Shown here piece by piece: positions 1-8,317 of a stretch of 64,000 bases of DNA (positions are counted from its first letter, which is position 1; every line of letters starts with the position of its first letter). The position numbers were made by a program, and so were the translations under genes. The notes under the pieces were generated by a model. That model ran no database searches, had not been told where the DNA came from, and worked only from the letters and a program-made list of their open reading frames with translations. This stretch comes from Levilactobacillus zymae DSM 19395 (GTDB taxonomy: Bacteria; Bacillota; Bacilli; Lactobacillales; Lactobacillaceae), in contig NZ_AZDW01000037.1 of NCBI RefSeq assembly GCF_001434115.1, forward strand, positions 48,973-112,972, in the 5' to 3' direction.

Positions 1-1190
1 ACATTATTATTGTGAACCCGCTGATTCTGAAGGATGCGGGGATTCCGACCGACCTGAGTGTCTTTGCGACGATCTTCTCGTCCGTGATTGGGTGTCTGAT
101 TATGGCCTTCTGGTCCAACGCCCCAATCATCTTGACGCCGGGAATGGGAGTCAACGCCTTCTTTACCTACACGATTGTGGTCAACATGGGCCTCAGTTGG
201 CAGGAAGCCTTGGGAATCGCGGCCGTTGCCAGTTTTGCGTACATGTTGATCGCCTTCACCAAGGTGTCGACGATTCTCTCGGAGGCGATTCCCGAATCGC
301 TGAAGAGTGGGATTACCGCGGGAATTGGGCTCTTCTTGGTCGAAATCGGCCTGGAAAAAGCGGGCCTGATCGTCGCCGGTAAATCGTCACTGATCGTGTT
401 GGGGGACTTGACCAAGCCAACGCCGTTACTCGCGTTGTTTGGCTTAGTCTTGAGTTTGATTCTGTATCTGCGAAAGATTAAAGGGAACTTCTTCATTGCC
501 ATCATTGCCACTAGTCTGCTGGCGTTCTTCTTGGGCGTCAAAGACAGTGACACACCCAATGTGGATTTGGCGCGCTTGGGGCAATACCATAAGATCGTGT
601 TCCAAAACGACTTCTCCCACTTGATTAGCACGCCGTTTATCTTGGCCGCCTTTTCGATGACCATGATTCTGGTGTTCGAGTCGATGGGCCTCTTGCAAGG
701 GTTACTCCCGAACAAGCAGAAGTTTAAGAAGACCTTCGAAGGGAGTTCCGTCACCACCTTCCTCTCCGGCTTTATGGGGACCAGCCCAACTGTGGCGGCC
801 GCCGAAAGTGCTTCGGGGATCGAAAGTGGGGGCCGGACCGGGATTATGGCGTTAGTCGCCGCCGTCCTGTTTGCCCTGTCACTGATCTTCGTGCCGCTAC
901 TGGCCTACGTGCCGTCTGCGGCGATTGCGCCCGTGATTATCATTACGGGGGCGTTAATGATGGCCGCTATCGGTAACATTCAGATGGCGGACTTCTCCGA
1001 ATGGTTCCCCGCGTTTTTAATCATCGTGTTGATTCCATTCACCAATAGTATTTCGACCGGATTGGCCTTTGGCTTTGTGGCTTACCCGATTATGAAACTC
1101 GCCATCGGCAAGGGTAAAACCTTGACCTGGCCAGTTTACCTGCTGGGAGTACTGTTCCTACTGGACTTGGTCTTTAGTGCCATGCTCTAG
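1..1190 (+). CDS. NCS2-family purine permease, 5' end outside window
   Basis: Membrane transporter of the NCS2/AzgA group (hypoxanthine/guanine/adenine uptake). The reading frame is open from base 3, and IIIVNP before the GTG at 12 matches the internal FVNP motif of the second permease at 57951-59300, so the true start lies upstream and about 50 residues are missing. Visible family motifs are TPGMGVNAFFTYT, GITAGIGLFLVEIGL and GTSPTVAAAESASGIESGGRTG, with about ten hydrophobic segments. The nucleoside hydrolase follows 75 bp later, suggesting joint purine salvage. The exact purine substrate cannot be read from sequence. Confidence 0.9.
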   Translation, partial: IIIVNPLILKDAGIPTDLSVFATIFSSVIGCLIMAFWSNAPIILTPGMGVNAFFTYTIVVNMGLSWQEALGIAAVASFAYMLIAFTKVSTILSEAIPESLKSGITAGIGLFLVEIGLEKAGLIVAGKSSLIVLGDLTKPTPLLALFGLVLSLILYLRKIKGNFFIAIIATSLLAFFLGVKDSDTPNVDLARLGQYHKIVFQNDFSHLISTPFILAAFSMTMILVFESMGLLQGLLPNKQKFKKTFEGSSVTTFLSGFMGTSPTVAAAESASGIESGGRTGIMALVAAVLFALSLIFVPLLAYVPSAAIAPVIIITGALMMAAIGNIQMADFSEWFPAFLIIVLIPFTNSISTGLAFGFVAYPIMKLAIGKGKTLTWPVYLLGVLFLLDLVFSAML

Positions 1191-1212
1191 TAGGGCGTGC
1201 TTTCCCGGTAAA

Positions 1213-1227
1213 ACGTAAGCGGTTACG
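1213..1227 (+). promoter_or_regulatory. Weak cre-like (CcpA) site
   Basis: ACGTAAGCGGTTACG fits the cre consensus WTGNAANCGNWNNCW with two mismatches. It lies between the permease and the nucleoside hydrolase, so carbon catabolite control of the hydrolase is possible but unproven. Confidence 0.3.
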
Positions 1228-1265
1228 AGCTGTGAAATTTGAGTACTTTTTAGGAGGAAATAAAA

Positions 1266-2180
1266 ATGACGATTAAGATTTTAATGGATACCGACCCCGG
1301 AATTGACGATGCTGCTGCCTTAACCATGGCGATCAACGACCCTAAGATTGACTTGAAGTTGATCACCACGGTGGCGGGTAATGTGACGGTCGACAAGACC
1401 ACCAAGAATGCCTTGAAGATCGTGCGGTTCTTCAACCAAGACATCCCAGTGGCGGCTGGTGCCGAACAACCACTGTTCAAGGACTTTGAAGATGCTGCGC
1501 GGATTCACGGGGAATCCGGGATGCCCGGTTACGATTTCCCAGAAGACCTGCCTAAGCCGTTGAACAAGACGGCCGTGGAAGCCTTACATGACGAAATCAT
1601 GGCCAGCAACGACCCAATTACTTTGGTTCCAACGGGGTCGTATACCAACATCGCCTTACTCTTCTCCGAATACCCAGAAGTAAAGAGCCACATCGACCGG
1701 ATCGTGGCCATGGGTGGTGCCTTAGGCAAGGGGAACATGACCAGTGCGGCCGAATTCAACGTCTTCACCGACCCAGATGCCGCCGCCATCGTCTACAAGT
1801 CCGGTATTCCAATCGTTATGGTGGGCTTGGACATCACCATGAAGGCCTTACTGACCAACGAAAACATCGAAAAACTCCAACACTTAAATGAAGCCGGGCA
1901 AATGTTGCACGACATCATCATTAACGATGGGGACCACAACGACAAGGGGAGTGCGATGCACGACGTCAACACCATCTTCTACCTCTTGCACCCAGAAGCC
2001 ATTACGACCGAAGACATGTGGGTCGACGTGGTCACTCAAGGTCCAGCGATTGGGGAAACCGTTGGCGATATCCGGGGGGCTTACCACAACGGTAAGACCA
2101 ACGCTAAGGTGTCTGTCGACATCGACGACCAAGCCTTCAACGACTGGTTCATGGAAGAAGTTAAGAACATTAAGATGTAA
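1266..2180 (+). CDS. rihC: Ribonucleoside hydrolase (IunH/RihC-like)
   Basis: Cleaves the N-glycosidic bond of nucleosides, releasing base and ribose in the cytoplasm. The N-terminal Ca-binding motif DTDPGIDDAAA (residues 8-18), the VPTGSYTNIALL segment, the AMGGALGKGN loop and AAEFNVFTDPDAAAIV are diagnostic. Length 304 aa is normal. AGGAGG sits 8 nt before the ATG. It is paired with the upstream purine permease: uptake, then salvage of the base. Purine versus broad specificity (rihA/B/C) cannot be settled, so the symbol is approximate. Confidence 0.9.
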   Translation: MTIKILMDTDPGIDDAAALTMAINDPKIDLKLITTVAGNVTVDKTTKNALKIVRFFNQDIPVAAGAEQPLFKDFEDAARIHGESGMPGYDFPEDLPKPLNKTAVEALHDEIMASNDPITLVPTGSYTNIALLFSEYPEVKSHIDRIVAMGGALGKGNMTSAAEFNVFTDPDAAAIVYKSGIPIVMVGLDITMKALLTNENIEKLQHLNEAGQMLHDIIINDGDHNDKGSAMHDVNTIFYLLHPEAITTEDMWVDVVTQGPAIGETVGDIRGAYHNGKTNAKVSVDIDDQAFNDWFMEEVKNIKM

Positions 2181-2221
2181 GTAAACGATTAGTTTGGCGG
2201 ATTTTGCCAAGCAATGCGTGG

Positions 2222-2260
2222 AAAACGTTCCGTTGCCTGACCGGTGACGGGACGTTTTTT
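2222..2260 (+). terminator. Rho-independent terminator after nucleoside hydrolase
   Basis: AAAACGTTCCGT pairs with ACGGGACGTTTT (one G-T wobble), followed by a T run. Confidence 0.85.
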
Positions 2261-2311
2261 GGAATCTTTACACAAACGACAACCTAACGATACGGAAACG
2301 CGACGTTGGCT

Positions 2312-2320
2312 TGCTATGAT
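2312..2320 (+). promoter_or_regulatory. Extended -10 promoter of the small peptide gene
   Basis: TGCTATGAT is an extended -10 (TGn plus TATGAT) about 25 nt before the ORF at 2345. No good -35 is visible at 17 nt, as is common for extended -10 promoters. Confidence 0.45.
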
Positions 2321-2344
2321 AAGGGTGAATCAGGGGGAAAGAAG

Positions 2345-2446
2345 ATGGTTTGCATGTCTGTCATGGATACCGAAACCTTAATCTTGTTAATTTTGACCTG
2401 GTTACCGATGTTATGGCTTTCTAAGCCAGCCCATCATCGTCGCTAG
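2345..2446 (+). CDS. 33-aa hydrophobic peptide, type I toxin-like
   Basis: Small ORF with its own extended -10 promoter, ribosome site (GGGGGAAAG, about 7 nt from ATG) and terminator. The peptide has a hydrophobic core (LILLILTWLPMLWL) and a short basic tail (KPAHHRR). This size and architecture resemble Fst/holin-like type I toxins of Firmicutes, and MSVMD near the start recalls the MSV start of the holin-like toxin family, but no family match can be proven. No convincing antisense antitoxin promoter was identified. It could also be a non-toxic membrane peptide. Confidence 0.45.
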   Translation: MVCMSVMDTETLILLILTWLPMLWLSKPAHHRR

Positions 2447-2458
2447 TCTTTCCGTTGG

Positions 2459-2504
2459 ATCGTGTTAATGTCCGCCATGAGAGCGGGGTTAGCACGATTT
2501 TTTT
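2459..2504 (+). terminator. Terminator after small peptide gene
   Basis: ATCGTGTTAA pairs with TTAGCACGAT, then eight Ts. It closes a transcript of only about 180 nt containing the 33-aa ORF. Confidence 0.8.
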
Positions 2505-2666
2505 GCTATCTTGGTTTGTGCGGTATTTGCGGAAACTTTACACGATGTTGACACGGACCATACCAATAATTTACATAAAGTCGCTATGCTTAGGGGAGAC
2601 AACTAGGTGTGGTCGACGGCCGGAGTCCGGCGGCCACAATTTTCAGTGCGATAGGGGCAACGTTGG

Positions 2667-3512
2667 ATGAACAAATATACAGTGATTCACGTGTCCGATG
2701 TGCAACTCACACCACCACTACCGACGGCGGGGACCGCGGCAGTCGCGAATCTGCAACTGGTCTTTGATGACATCGCTAATCAGGGAACGCAACCGGATTT
2801 GATCGTTATCGGTGGCGACTTGATTCAGCGGGGCAGCGAGGCGGATTACCGGTGGTTACGGACATACCTGACACAGCAAAGCGAGCGATTGAACGCGCCG
2901 ATTCAGGTCATCTTGGGCGACCAAGACAACCGCGACGCCTTTAATGCGGGCTACTTAGGTCAAGCTGCCCGCCCGTATTACGCGTATAAGCAGAACCACC
3001 AAAACATGGATTTTTATTTCTTAGATTCGAAATGGGAAACGCGGCGGTCAGCCGGTTGGCTGGTCCGCGACCAACTCGACTGGTTGAACAAAAGTTTGCA
3101 CCTCGCCCCCCGGCGGCGCGCCTTTATTTTTCTGCATCACCCACTGGACGCGCCGGCCTTGCGTAACCTGCGTTACACGCTTCTGCAGAACAACCGGGAG
3201 CTGCTCGCCATTCTGCACGGACATAACGTGGGGGGCATCTTCGCGGGCCACTTGCACTTTGCCGCCAATTATTTAGTGGATAATACGCTGCCGGTAACCG
3301 TGGCGGGGGCGGCATCGACCTACATCGATTGTCGCGACCCACACCAGCACGAGGTTCACGTGGCCGTGAGCTACAACGTGATCACCATTGAGCGGGGCAT
3401 CGCTAGTGTGACGGTGCGGCCACTTCGCTTTGATCCCATGGTCCAGGCGGTGATCCCGGTGGGCAATACCGGCTTTACTAAGCACCGACCGCGGCTACTG
3501 CGTCCCCGGTGA
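2667..3512 (+). CDS. Metallophosphoesterase (CpdA/Icc-like) with altered metal ligands
   Basis: Calcineurin-like phosphoesterase fold in the size range of 3',5'-cyclic-nucleotide phosphodiesterases (281 aa). Blocks in order: HVSDVQLT (residues 9-16), VIGGDLIQRG, VILGDQDNR, FLHHPLD, FAGHLHFA. In the canonical family these read DxH, GD, GNHD, H and GHxH. Here motif I has Gln for the metal-binding His, and motif III reads GDQD, so both Asn and the catalytic His are changed. The last two His blocks are intact. Activity may be altered or lost. It is a single gene between terminators. Confidence 0.75.
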   Translation: MNKYTVIHVSDVQLTPPLPTAGTAAVANLQLVFDDIANQGTQPDLIVIGGDLIQRGSEADYRWLRTYLTQQSERLNAPIQVILGDQDNRDAFNAGYLGQAARPYYAYKQNHQNMDFYFLDSKWETRRSAGWLVRDQLDWLNKSLHLAPRRRAFIFLHHPLDAPALRNLRYTLLQNNRELLAILHGHNVGGIFAGHLHFAANYLVDNTLPVTVAGAASTYIDCRDPHQHEVHVAVSYNVITIERGIASVTVRPLRFDPMVQAVIPVGNTGFTKHRPRLLRPR

Positions 3513-3533
3513 GCATAACCGGGGAAATATTAT

Positions 3534-3586
3534 AAAAAATCAGGGAAACGCTGGGAATAACTTCCCAGTTGTTTCCCTGATTTTTT
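3534..3586 (+). terminator. Strong terminator before rsmG
   Basis: AAATCAGGGAAAC pairs with GTTTCCCTGATTT around an inner CTGGGAA/TTCCCAG stem, with A run before and T run after, so it could work in both directions. Confidence 0.85.
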
Positions 3587-3597
3587 ATGGGGGTAGC

Positions 3598-3613
3598 CGT
3601 TTCATGTGACCCC
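3598..3613 (+). promoter_or_regulatory. Partial parS-like site
   Basis: CGTTTCATGTGACCCC matches 11 of 16 positions of parS TGTTTCACGTGAAACA; the left half is good, the right half is poor. It lies just upstream of a TATAAT at 3623-3628 that probably drives rsmG-noc-parAB. Confidence 0.25.
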
Positions 3614-3693
3614 GCTTTTCGGTATAATAGGAAACGATGTGGTGGGGGGCGCGGTTGCGTTTCCCTCATAAGTAAGGTAAAGTATAAGCAAAC

Positions 3694-3711
3694 GTGAAAC
3701 AATTGTTTCAC
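3694..3711. promoter_or_regulatory. Perfect dyad built from parS half-sites
   Basis: GTGAAACAATTGTTTCAC is a perfect 18-bp palindrome. Each arm is a parS half-site (TGTTTCAC) but the two face the opposite way to normal parS. It lies in the leader of the rsmG-noc-parA-parB operon, 24 bp before rsmG, so binding by Noc or ParB, or autoregulation, is plausible. Confidence 0.5.
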
Positions 3712-3734
3712 AGAAGTGGACTGGGAGATTAAAC

Positions 3735-4463
3735 ATGAATCCAGAAGAATTTCGGGCCGCACTGGCCGCCCAAGGGATCACGCTGACCCCCGAACAGGAG
3801 CAGCAGTTTGCGACGTACTATCAATTTTTAGTGGCGACCAACGAACACGTGAACTTGACCACGATCACGGCCGCCCCAGAAGTTTATTTGAAGCACTTCT
3901 ATGACTCGCTGACCCCGGCCTTTTATCTGCCGGCGTTACGCGACCAACCTTTGACGTTGTGCGACGTCGGGGCCGGGGCGGGGTTCCCGTCCTTACCGTT
4001 GAAGATCGTCTTTCCGCAACTTCAGGTTACCATCGTGGATTCGTTGAACAAGCGAATCACCTTTTTGAACGAGTTGGCGGCCAAGTTGAACCTTAGCGGA
4101 GTGGCATTCCATCACGCGCGGGCCGAGGAATTTGGTGGCAAGCGTTCGGACTACCGGGAAGCCTTTGACCTGGTCACGGCGCGGGCCGTGGCCCGGATGT
4201 CCGTGCTAAGCGAGCTTTGCTTACCGTTGACCAAGGTGGGCGGCCAGTTTGTCGCCTTAAAGGCGGCGAAGACGGCCGACGAACTGGCGGTCAGTCACAA
4301 GGCCATCACCACGTTAGGCGGTCAGTTAACCGCCGACCACGAGTTCCAACTGCCGGAATCCCAGGATCCCCGGCACATCGTGGTGATCGACAAGGTGAAG
4401 CACACGCCGAAACGGTACCCTCGGAAGGCGGGAACGCCTAACCGGGAACCGTTGGAAGATTAA
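3735..4463 (+). CDS. rsmG: 16S rRNA (guanine-527-N7) methyltransferase
   Basis: SAM-dependent enzyme that methylates G527 of 16S rRNA (GidB). The chain has NEHVNLTTI near residue 36, the SAM-binding block [16 protein letters not shown] near residue 76, [15 protein letters not shown], and [17 protein letters not shown], all typical of RsmG. Length 242 aa is normal. GGGAG precedes the ATG. It is the first gene of the conserved oriC-side block and is followed 20 bp later by noc. Confidence 0.95.
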   Translation: MNPEEFRAALAAQGITLTPEQEQQFATYYQFLVATNEHVNLTTITAAPEVYLKHFYDSLTPAFYLPALRDQPLTLCDVGAGAGFPSLPLKIVFPQLQVTIVDSLNKRITFLNELAAKLNLSGVAFHHARAEEFGGKRSDYREAFDLVTARAVARMSVLSELCLPLTKVGGQFVALKAAKTADELAVSHKAITTLGGQLTADHEFQLPESQDPRHIVVIDKVKHTPKRYPRKAGTPNREPLED

Positions 4464-4483
4464 TGGAGTGGAGGTAAGATAAT

Positions 4484-5320
4484 TTGCCATTTTCATTATT
4501 TGGAAATAACCGGGATAAGGACGCCCGTCCGAGTCATCCCGTGAAGCAAAACGTGGTGATGATTCCGGTGGCGCAGATCATTGCGAATCGGTTCCAGCCA
4601 CGACAACGGTTTGACGCGACGGCCATTGGTGAGTTAGCGCAAACCATCCAGGACCACGGGTTACTTCAACCCATCGTCTTGCGGCAGTACGAACCCGACC
4701 ACTATGAGATCATCGCCGGCGAACGGCGGTTTCGGGCGGTGTCCAAGCTCCAGTGGACCGAGGTCCCGGCCATCATTGAAGACCTTAACGACGATGAGAC
4801 CGCCTCGATGGCGCTGATTGAAAACCTGCAACGAGAAGAACTCACTGCCATCGAGGAGGCTACGGCCTACCAACAGTTGATGACGTTGAACCATCTGACG
4901 CAGGTCCAACTGGCCCAAGGCATCGGGAAGAGTCAGGGCTTCGTGGCCAACAAGCTGCGGTTGCTAAAGCTAAGTGACCCCGTGCGGCAGGCCATCCTGA
5001 ACCGTCAGATCACCGAGCGTCACGGCCGGGCTTTATTGACGGTGGCGCCCGAACAACAGGCGACCGTTCTGCATCAGATCATCGATCGGCAGTTGACGGT
5101 TAAGGAGACCGAGGCGTTGATTGCCGATTTGGCGCCGCAAAAGGTGAAACGGCGGCGGAAGGTCACCAAGCAGGGCGTGAACGGCGACACCCGCGTGGCG
5201 GTCAACACCATCCGCCAATCGGTAAAGATGGTGACCGATGCGGGACTTCCGCTGACCACCAAAGAAGAAGAAACGGCGGACCGTTACCGCATTATTATTG
5301 ACATTCCAAAAGAAAGCTAG
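4484..5320 (+). CDS. noc: Nucleoid occlusion protein, ParB family
   Basis: ParB-like DNA-binding CTPase that keeps the division ring off the nucleoid. Visible blocks: VVMIPVAQIIANRFQPRQRF at about residues 20-40, the GERRFRA box near residue 79, ENLQREELTAIEEATAYQQL, and the helix-turn-helix TQVQLAQGIGKSQGFVANKL. The start is TTG with GGAGG 11 nt upstream; 278 aa. The KQNVVMIPV opening and position between rsmG and parA favour Noc over a second ParB. Confidence 0.88.
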   Translation: MPFSLFGNNRDKDARPSHPVKQNVVMIPVAQIIANRFQPRQRFDATAIGELAQTIQDHGLLQPIVLRQYEPDHYEIIAGERRFRAVSKLQWTEVPAIIEDLNDDETASMALIENLQREELTAIEEATAYQQLMTLNHLTQVQLAQGIGKSQGFVANKLRLLKLSDPVRQAILNRQITERHGRALLTVAPEQQATVLHQIIDRQLTVKETEALIADLAPQKVKRRRKVTKQGVNGDTRVAVNTIRQSVKMVTDAGLPLTTKEEETADRYRIIIDIPKES

Positions 5321-5334
5321 AGGTGGAACGAAGT

Positions 5335-6102
5335 ATGGGCTATATCATCGCATTAGCCAACCAAAAGGGGGGCGTCGGCAAGACGACCACCGGGGTGAAC
5401 CTGGGCGCCGCTTTGGCCACGGACGGAAAGAAAGTCTTGTTGGTCGATACGGATGCGCAGGGAAACGCCACCAGCGGGGTTGGTATTCAAAAGGCGTCGA
5501 TTCAACGCGAAATCTATAACGTTCTGGTTGATGAGATTCCAATCCGTGACGCCATTTTGCCGACCCAACATGCGGGATTAGACGTCGTTCCGGCTACCAT
5601 CCAGCTTTCGGGGGCCGAAATTGAATTGACTCCCATGATGGCCAGAGAAACCCGCCTAAAGGCCGCCCTCGACGAAGTGCGCGACGACTACGATTACATT
5701 TTGATCGATTGTCCGCCGTCGTTAGGACTGCTGACCATCAACGCGTTTACCGCGGCCGATTCGATTCTGATTCCGGTCCAAAGCGAATACTACGCGTTGG
5801 AAGGGTTGACCCAGTTATTGAACACGGTCAAGCTGGTGCAAAAGCACTTCAACCGTAACTTGAAAATTGAAGGGGTCCTGTTGACCTTATACGATGCCCG
5901 GACCAACCTGGGCAAGCAGGTCAACGCCGAAGTGAAAAAGTATTTCCAAAACAAGGTCTACGACACGATCATTCCCCGAAACGTGCAACTGGCCGAGGCT
6001 CCGAGTCACGGGATGCCGATTATTGATTATGCCCCGAAATCTAAGGGGGCAGAGGTGTACACTGAACTCGCAAAGGAAGTGCTAGCTGCCCATGGCAAGT
6101 AA
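5335..6102 (+). CDS. parA: Chromosome-partitioning ATPase ParA/Soj
   Basis: Deviant Walker-type ATPase that works with ParB in origin segregation and DnaA control. Motifs: ANQKGGVGKTTTGVNLG at the N terminus (deviant Walker A), LLVDTDAQGNAT, and LIDCPPSLGLLTINA (Walker B). The ATG at 5335 is preferred over GTG 5323 because AGAGGTGG lies about 8 nt upstream of it and would overlap the earlier codon; this gives 255 aa, the family length. It overlaps parB by 11 nt. Confidence 0.95.
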   Translation: MGYIIALANQKGGVGKTTTGVNLGAALATDGKKVLLVDTDAQGNATSGVGIQKASIQREIYNVLVDEIPIRDAILPTQHAGLDVVPATIQLSGAEIELTPMMARETRLKAALDEVRDDYDYILIDCPPSLGLLTINAFTAADSILIPVQSEYYALEGLTQLLNTVKLVQKHFNRNLKIEGVLLTLYDARTNLGKQVNAEVKKYFQNKVYDTIIPRNVQLAEAPSHGMPIIDYAPKSKGAEVYTELAKEVLAAHGK

Positions 6103-6976
6103 GAAAGAGAAAAGTTTAGGGCGCGGGATCGACGCGCTGTTCGCTGAAAACGGCGTCGACACCGGCGAAGAGACCGTGGTCGATTTGACGCTGGCGGACA
6201 TCGTGCCCAACCCGTACCAACCCCGTCAAAAATTCGATCACAAGGGCCTGGCGGATCTCGCCGCGTCCATCGAAAAGACCGGGGTGTTTCAACCCATCAT
6301 CGTTCGCCAACCGGATAAGCGGGCCAACCGTTACGAAATCTTAGCGGGCGAGCGGCGTTTCCGAGCGTCTAAGATGGCGGGCAAGGTCACGATTCCCGGC
6401 ATCATCCGCGACGTGACCGAAGAACAAATGATGGAAATCGCGGTGCTAGAAAACCTGCAACGCGAAGACCTGACCCCCCTGGAAGAAGCCGAAGCCTACG
6501 ATACCTTGATGACTAAGCTCACCTTGACGCAGGCCCAGGTCTCCGAACGACTGGGCAAGAGTCGGCCCTACATCGCTAACTACTTGCGGTTATTGGGCTT
6601 GCCTAAGGCCGTCAAGGATATGTTGCAACACAACCAGTTGTCGATGGGCCAAGCCCGGACGCTACTGTCCTTAAAAGACAAGAGTAAGCTGGTAGCGCTG
6701 GCCAAGCGGGCCGTTTCCGAGGGGATGACCGTGCGGGCCTTAGAGGCCGAGGTCAGCAAGCTCAACGGGGCGGCCAAGAAGGCGGCCAAGAAACCCGCCA
6801 AGAAGAAGTCACCGTTCTTGCGGTCCACGGAGAACCAACTCCAGGAACACTTTGGCACTCAGGTGTCGATCAACGAGAATAACCATCAGGATCACACGGG
6901 ACACATCGAAATCGAATACCTGTCCAACGATGATCTGAACCGCATTTTGACGTTGCTGAACATTCAATCGAACTAA
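6092..6976 (+). CDS. parB: Chromosome-partitioning protein ParB/Spo0J
   Basis: parS-binding CTPase. MASKKEKSLGRGIDALF is the classical N terminus; PNPYQPRQKFD, the GERRFRASK box, ENLQREDLTPLEEAEAY and the HTH LTQAQVSERLGKSRPYIANYLR follow. A Lys/Ala-rich linker (residues about 228-242, KKAAKKPAKKK) precedes the C-terminal dimerisation domain. No consensus parS was found in the window, only degenerate sites upstream of rsmG. Confidence 0.95.
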   Translation: MASKKEKSLGRGIDALFAENGVDTGEETVVDLTLADIVPNPYQPRQKFDHKGLADLAASIEKTGVFQPIIVRQPDKRANRYEILAGERRFRASKMAGKVTIPGIIRDVTEEQMMEIAVLENLQREDLTPLEEAEAYDTLMTKLTLTQAQVSERLGKSRPYIANYLRLLGLPKAVKDMLQHNQLSMGQARTLLSLKDKSKLVALAKRAVSEGMTVRALEAEVSKLNGAAKKAAKKPAKKKSPFLRSTENQLQEHFGTQVSINENNHQDHTGHIEIEYLSNDDLNRILTLLNIQSN

Positions 6977-6988
6977 CGGAGGGATACG

Positions 6989-7198
6989 ATGTACGACTTA
7001 GGCGATGTGGTTGAAATGAAGAAGCCCCACCCATGTGGTGCCAACCGCTGGGAAATCACCCGGATGGGCGCGGATATCAAGATCAAGTGTACCAACTGCG
7101 GCCACGTGGTGATGCTGTCACGGCGTGAGTTTGAGAAGAAACTAAAGAAGGTATTGGTCCGCAAGGCCGATGCCGAAAATTCAGAAAAGAGTGAATAA
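6989..7198 (+). CDS. DUF951 family small protein
   Basis: 69-aa protein of the DUF951 family, commonly found between parB and ychF in Firmicutes. HPCG and CTNCGHVVM give a possible four-ligand metal or nucleic-acid site, and the tail is strongly basic. GGAGGG lies before the ATG. Function is not established; the conserved position suggests a link to the partition/translation block. Confidence 0.9.
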   Translation: MYDLGDVVEMKKPHPCGANRWEITRMGADIKIKCTNCGHVVMLSRREFEKKLKKVLVRKADAENSEKSE

Positions 7199-7203
7199 GA
7201 GTT

Positions 7204-8304
7204 ATGTCATTAACTGCAGGGATCGTTGGCTTGCCTAACGTGGGGAAGTCAACCTTATTTAACGCGATTACCAATGCCGGTGCCGAAATGGCCAACTACC
7301 CATTCGCCACGATCGACCCCAACGTCGGCATGGTCGAAGTGCCGGATGCCCGCTTGGACCGGATTCAAGAACTGATTCCCGCCAAGAAGGTCGTCCCGAC
7401 AACGTTTGAATTTACCGACATCGCCGGAATCGTCAAGGGAGCCAGCAAGGGTGAAGGTCTGGGGAACCAATTCCTGGAAAACATCCGGCAGGTGGACGCC
7501 ATCGTCCACGTGGTGCGGGCGTTTGACGACGATAACATCACCCACGTGACTGGGAAAGTCGACCCCATCGACGACATCGAGACCATCAACTTGGAACTCG
7601 GACTGTCCGACCTGGACGCCGTAAACAAGCGCTTGGCCAAGGTCCAACGGGCTGCCAAGGGGAGCGACAAGGAAGCCAAGGCCGAATTGGCCGTCCTCGA
7701 AAAGATCAAGCCGGTCCTCGAAAACGGGGGTGCCGTGCGGACGTTAGACTTTGACGAAGACGAACAGAAGATCGTCAAGGGCCTGTTCCTGCTGACCTCG
7801 AAGCCGGTTCTCTACGTGGCGAACATTGCCGAAGATGACATGGCCGACCCCGAAAATTCCAAGTACTTCAAGACGATTCAGGACTACGCCGCCAAGGAAG
7901 GCGCCGAAGCCATTGCCGTGGCTGCCGAAGCCGAAGAAGAAATCGCCGAACTCGACGATGACGAAAAGAAGGACTTCCTGGAAGCGGAAGGCGTTGAAGA
8001 GCCCGGTTTGAACCGGTTGATTCGGGCCTCTTACCACCTCTTAGGCCTAGAAACGTTCTTCACGGCTGGGGGTAAGGAAACCCGGGCTTGGACCTACAAG
8101 GCCGGCACCAAGGCGCCCCAAGCCGCGGGAATCATTCACTCCGACTTCGAACGGGGTTTCATCCGGGCCGAAGTCATGGCGTTTGACGATTTAGACAAGT
8201 ACGAGACCGAAGCGGCCGTCAAGGAAGCCGGCAAGCTGCGGGTCGAAGGTAAGGATTACGTGATGACGGACGGCGACATTGTCGAATTCCGCTTCAACGT
8301 TTAG
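7204..8304 (+). CDS. ychF: Redox-regulated ATPase YchF (Obg family)
   Basis: Obg-class P-loop protein that prefers ATP and associates with ribosomes. Walker A GLPNVGKSTLF is at residues 8-18, DIAGIVKGASKGEGLGNQFL covers switch/G3, and the C-terminal TGS domain ends GDIVEFRFNV. Length 366 aa is exactly family-typical. It starts 5 bp after the DUF951 gene in the same operon. Confidence 0.96.
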   Translation: MSLTAGIVGLPNVGKSTLFNAITNAGAEMANYPFATIDPNVGMVEVPDARLDRIQELIPAKKVVPTTFEFTDIAGIVKGASKGEGLGNQFLENIRQVDAIVHVVRAFDDDNITHVTGKVDPIDDIETINLELGLSDLDAVNKRLAKVQRAAKGSDKEAKAELAVLEKIKPVLENGGAVRTLDFDEDEQKIVKGLFLLTSKPVLYVANIAEDDMADPENSKYFKTIQDYAAKEGAEAIAVAAEAEEEIAELDDDEKKDFLEAEGVEEPGLNRLIRASYHLLGLETFFTAGGKETRAWTYKAGTKAPQAAGIIHSDFERGFIRAEVMAFDDLDKYETEAAVKEAGKLRVEGKDYVMTDGDIVEFRFNV

Positions 8305-8317
8305 AAGGGATTCAACT

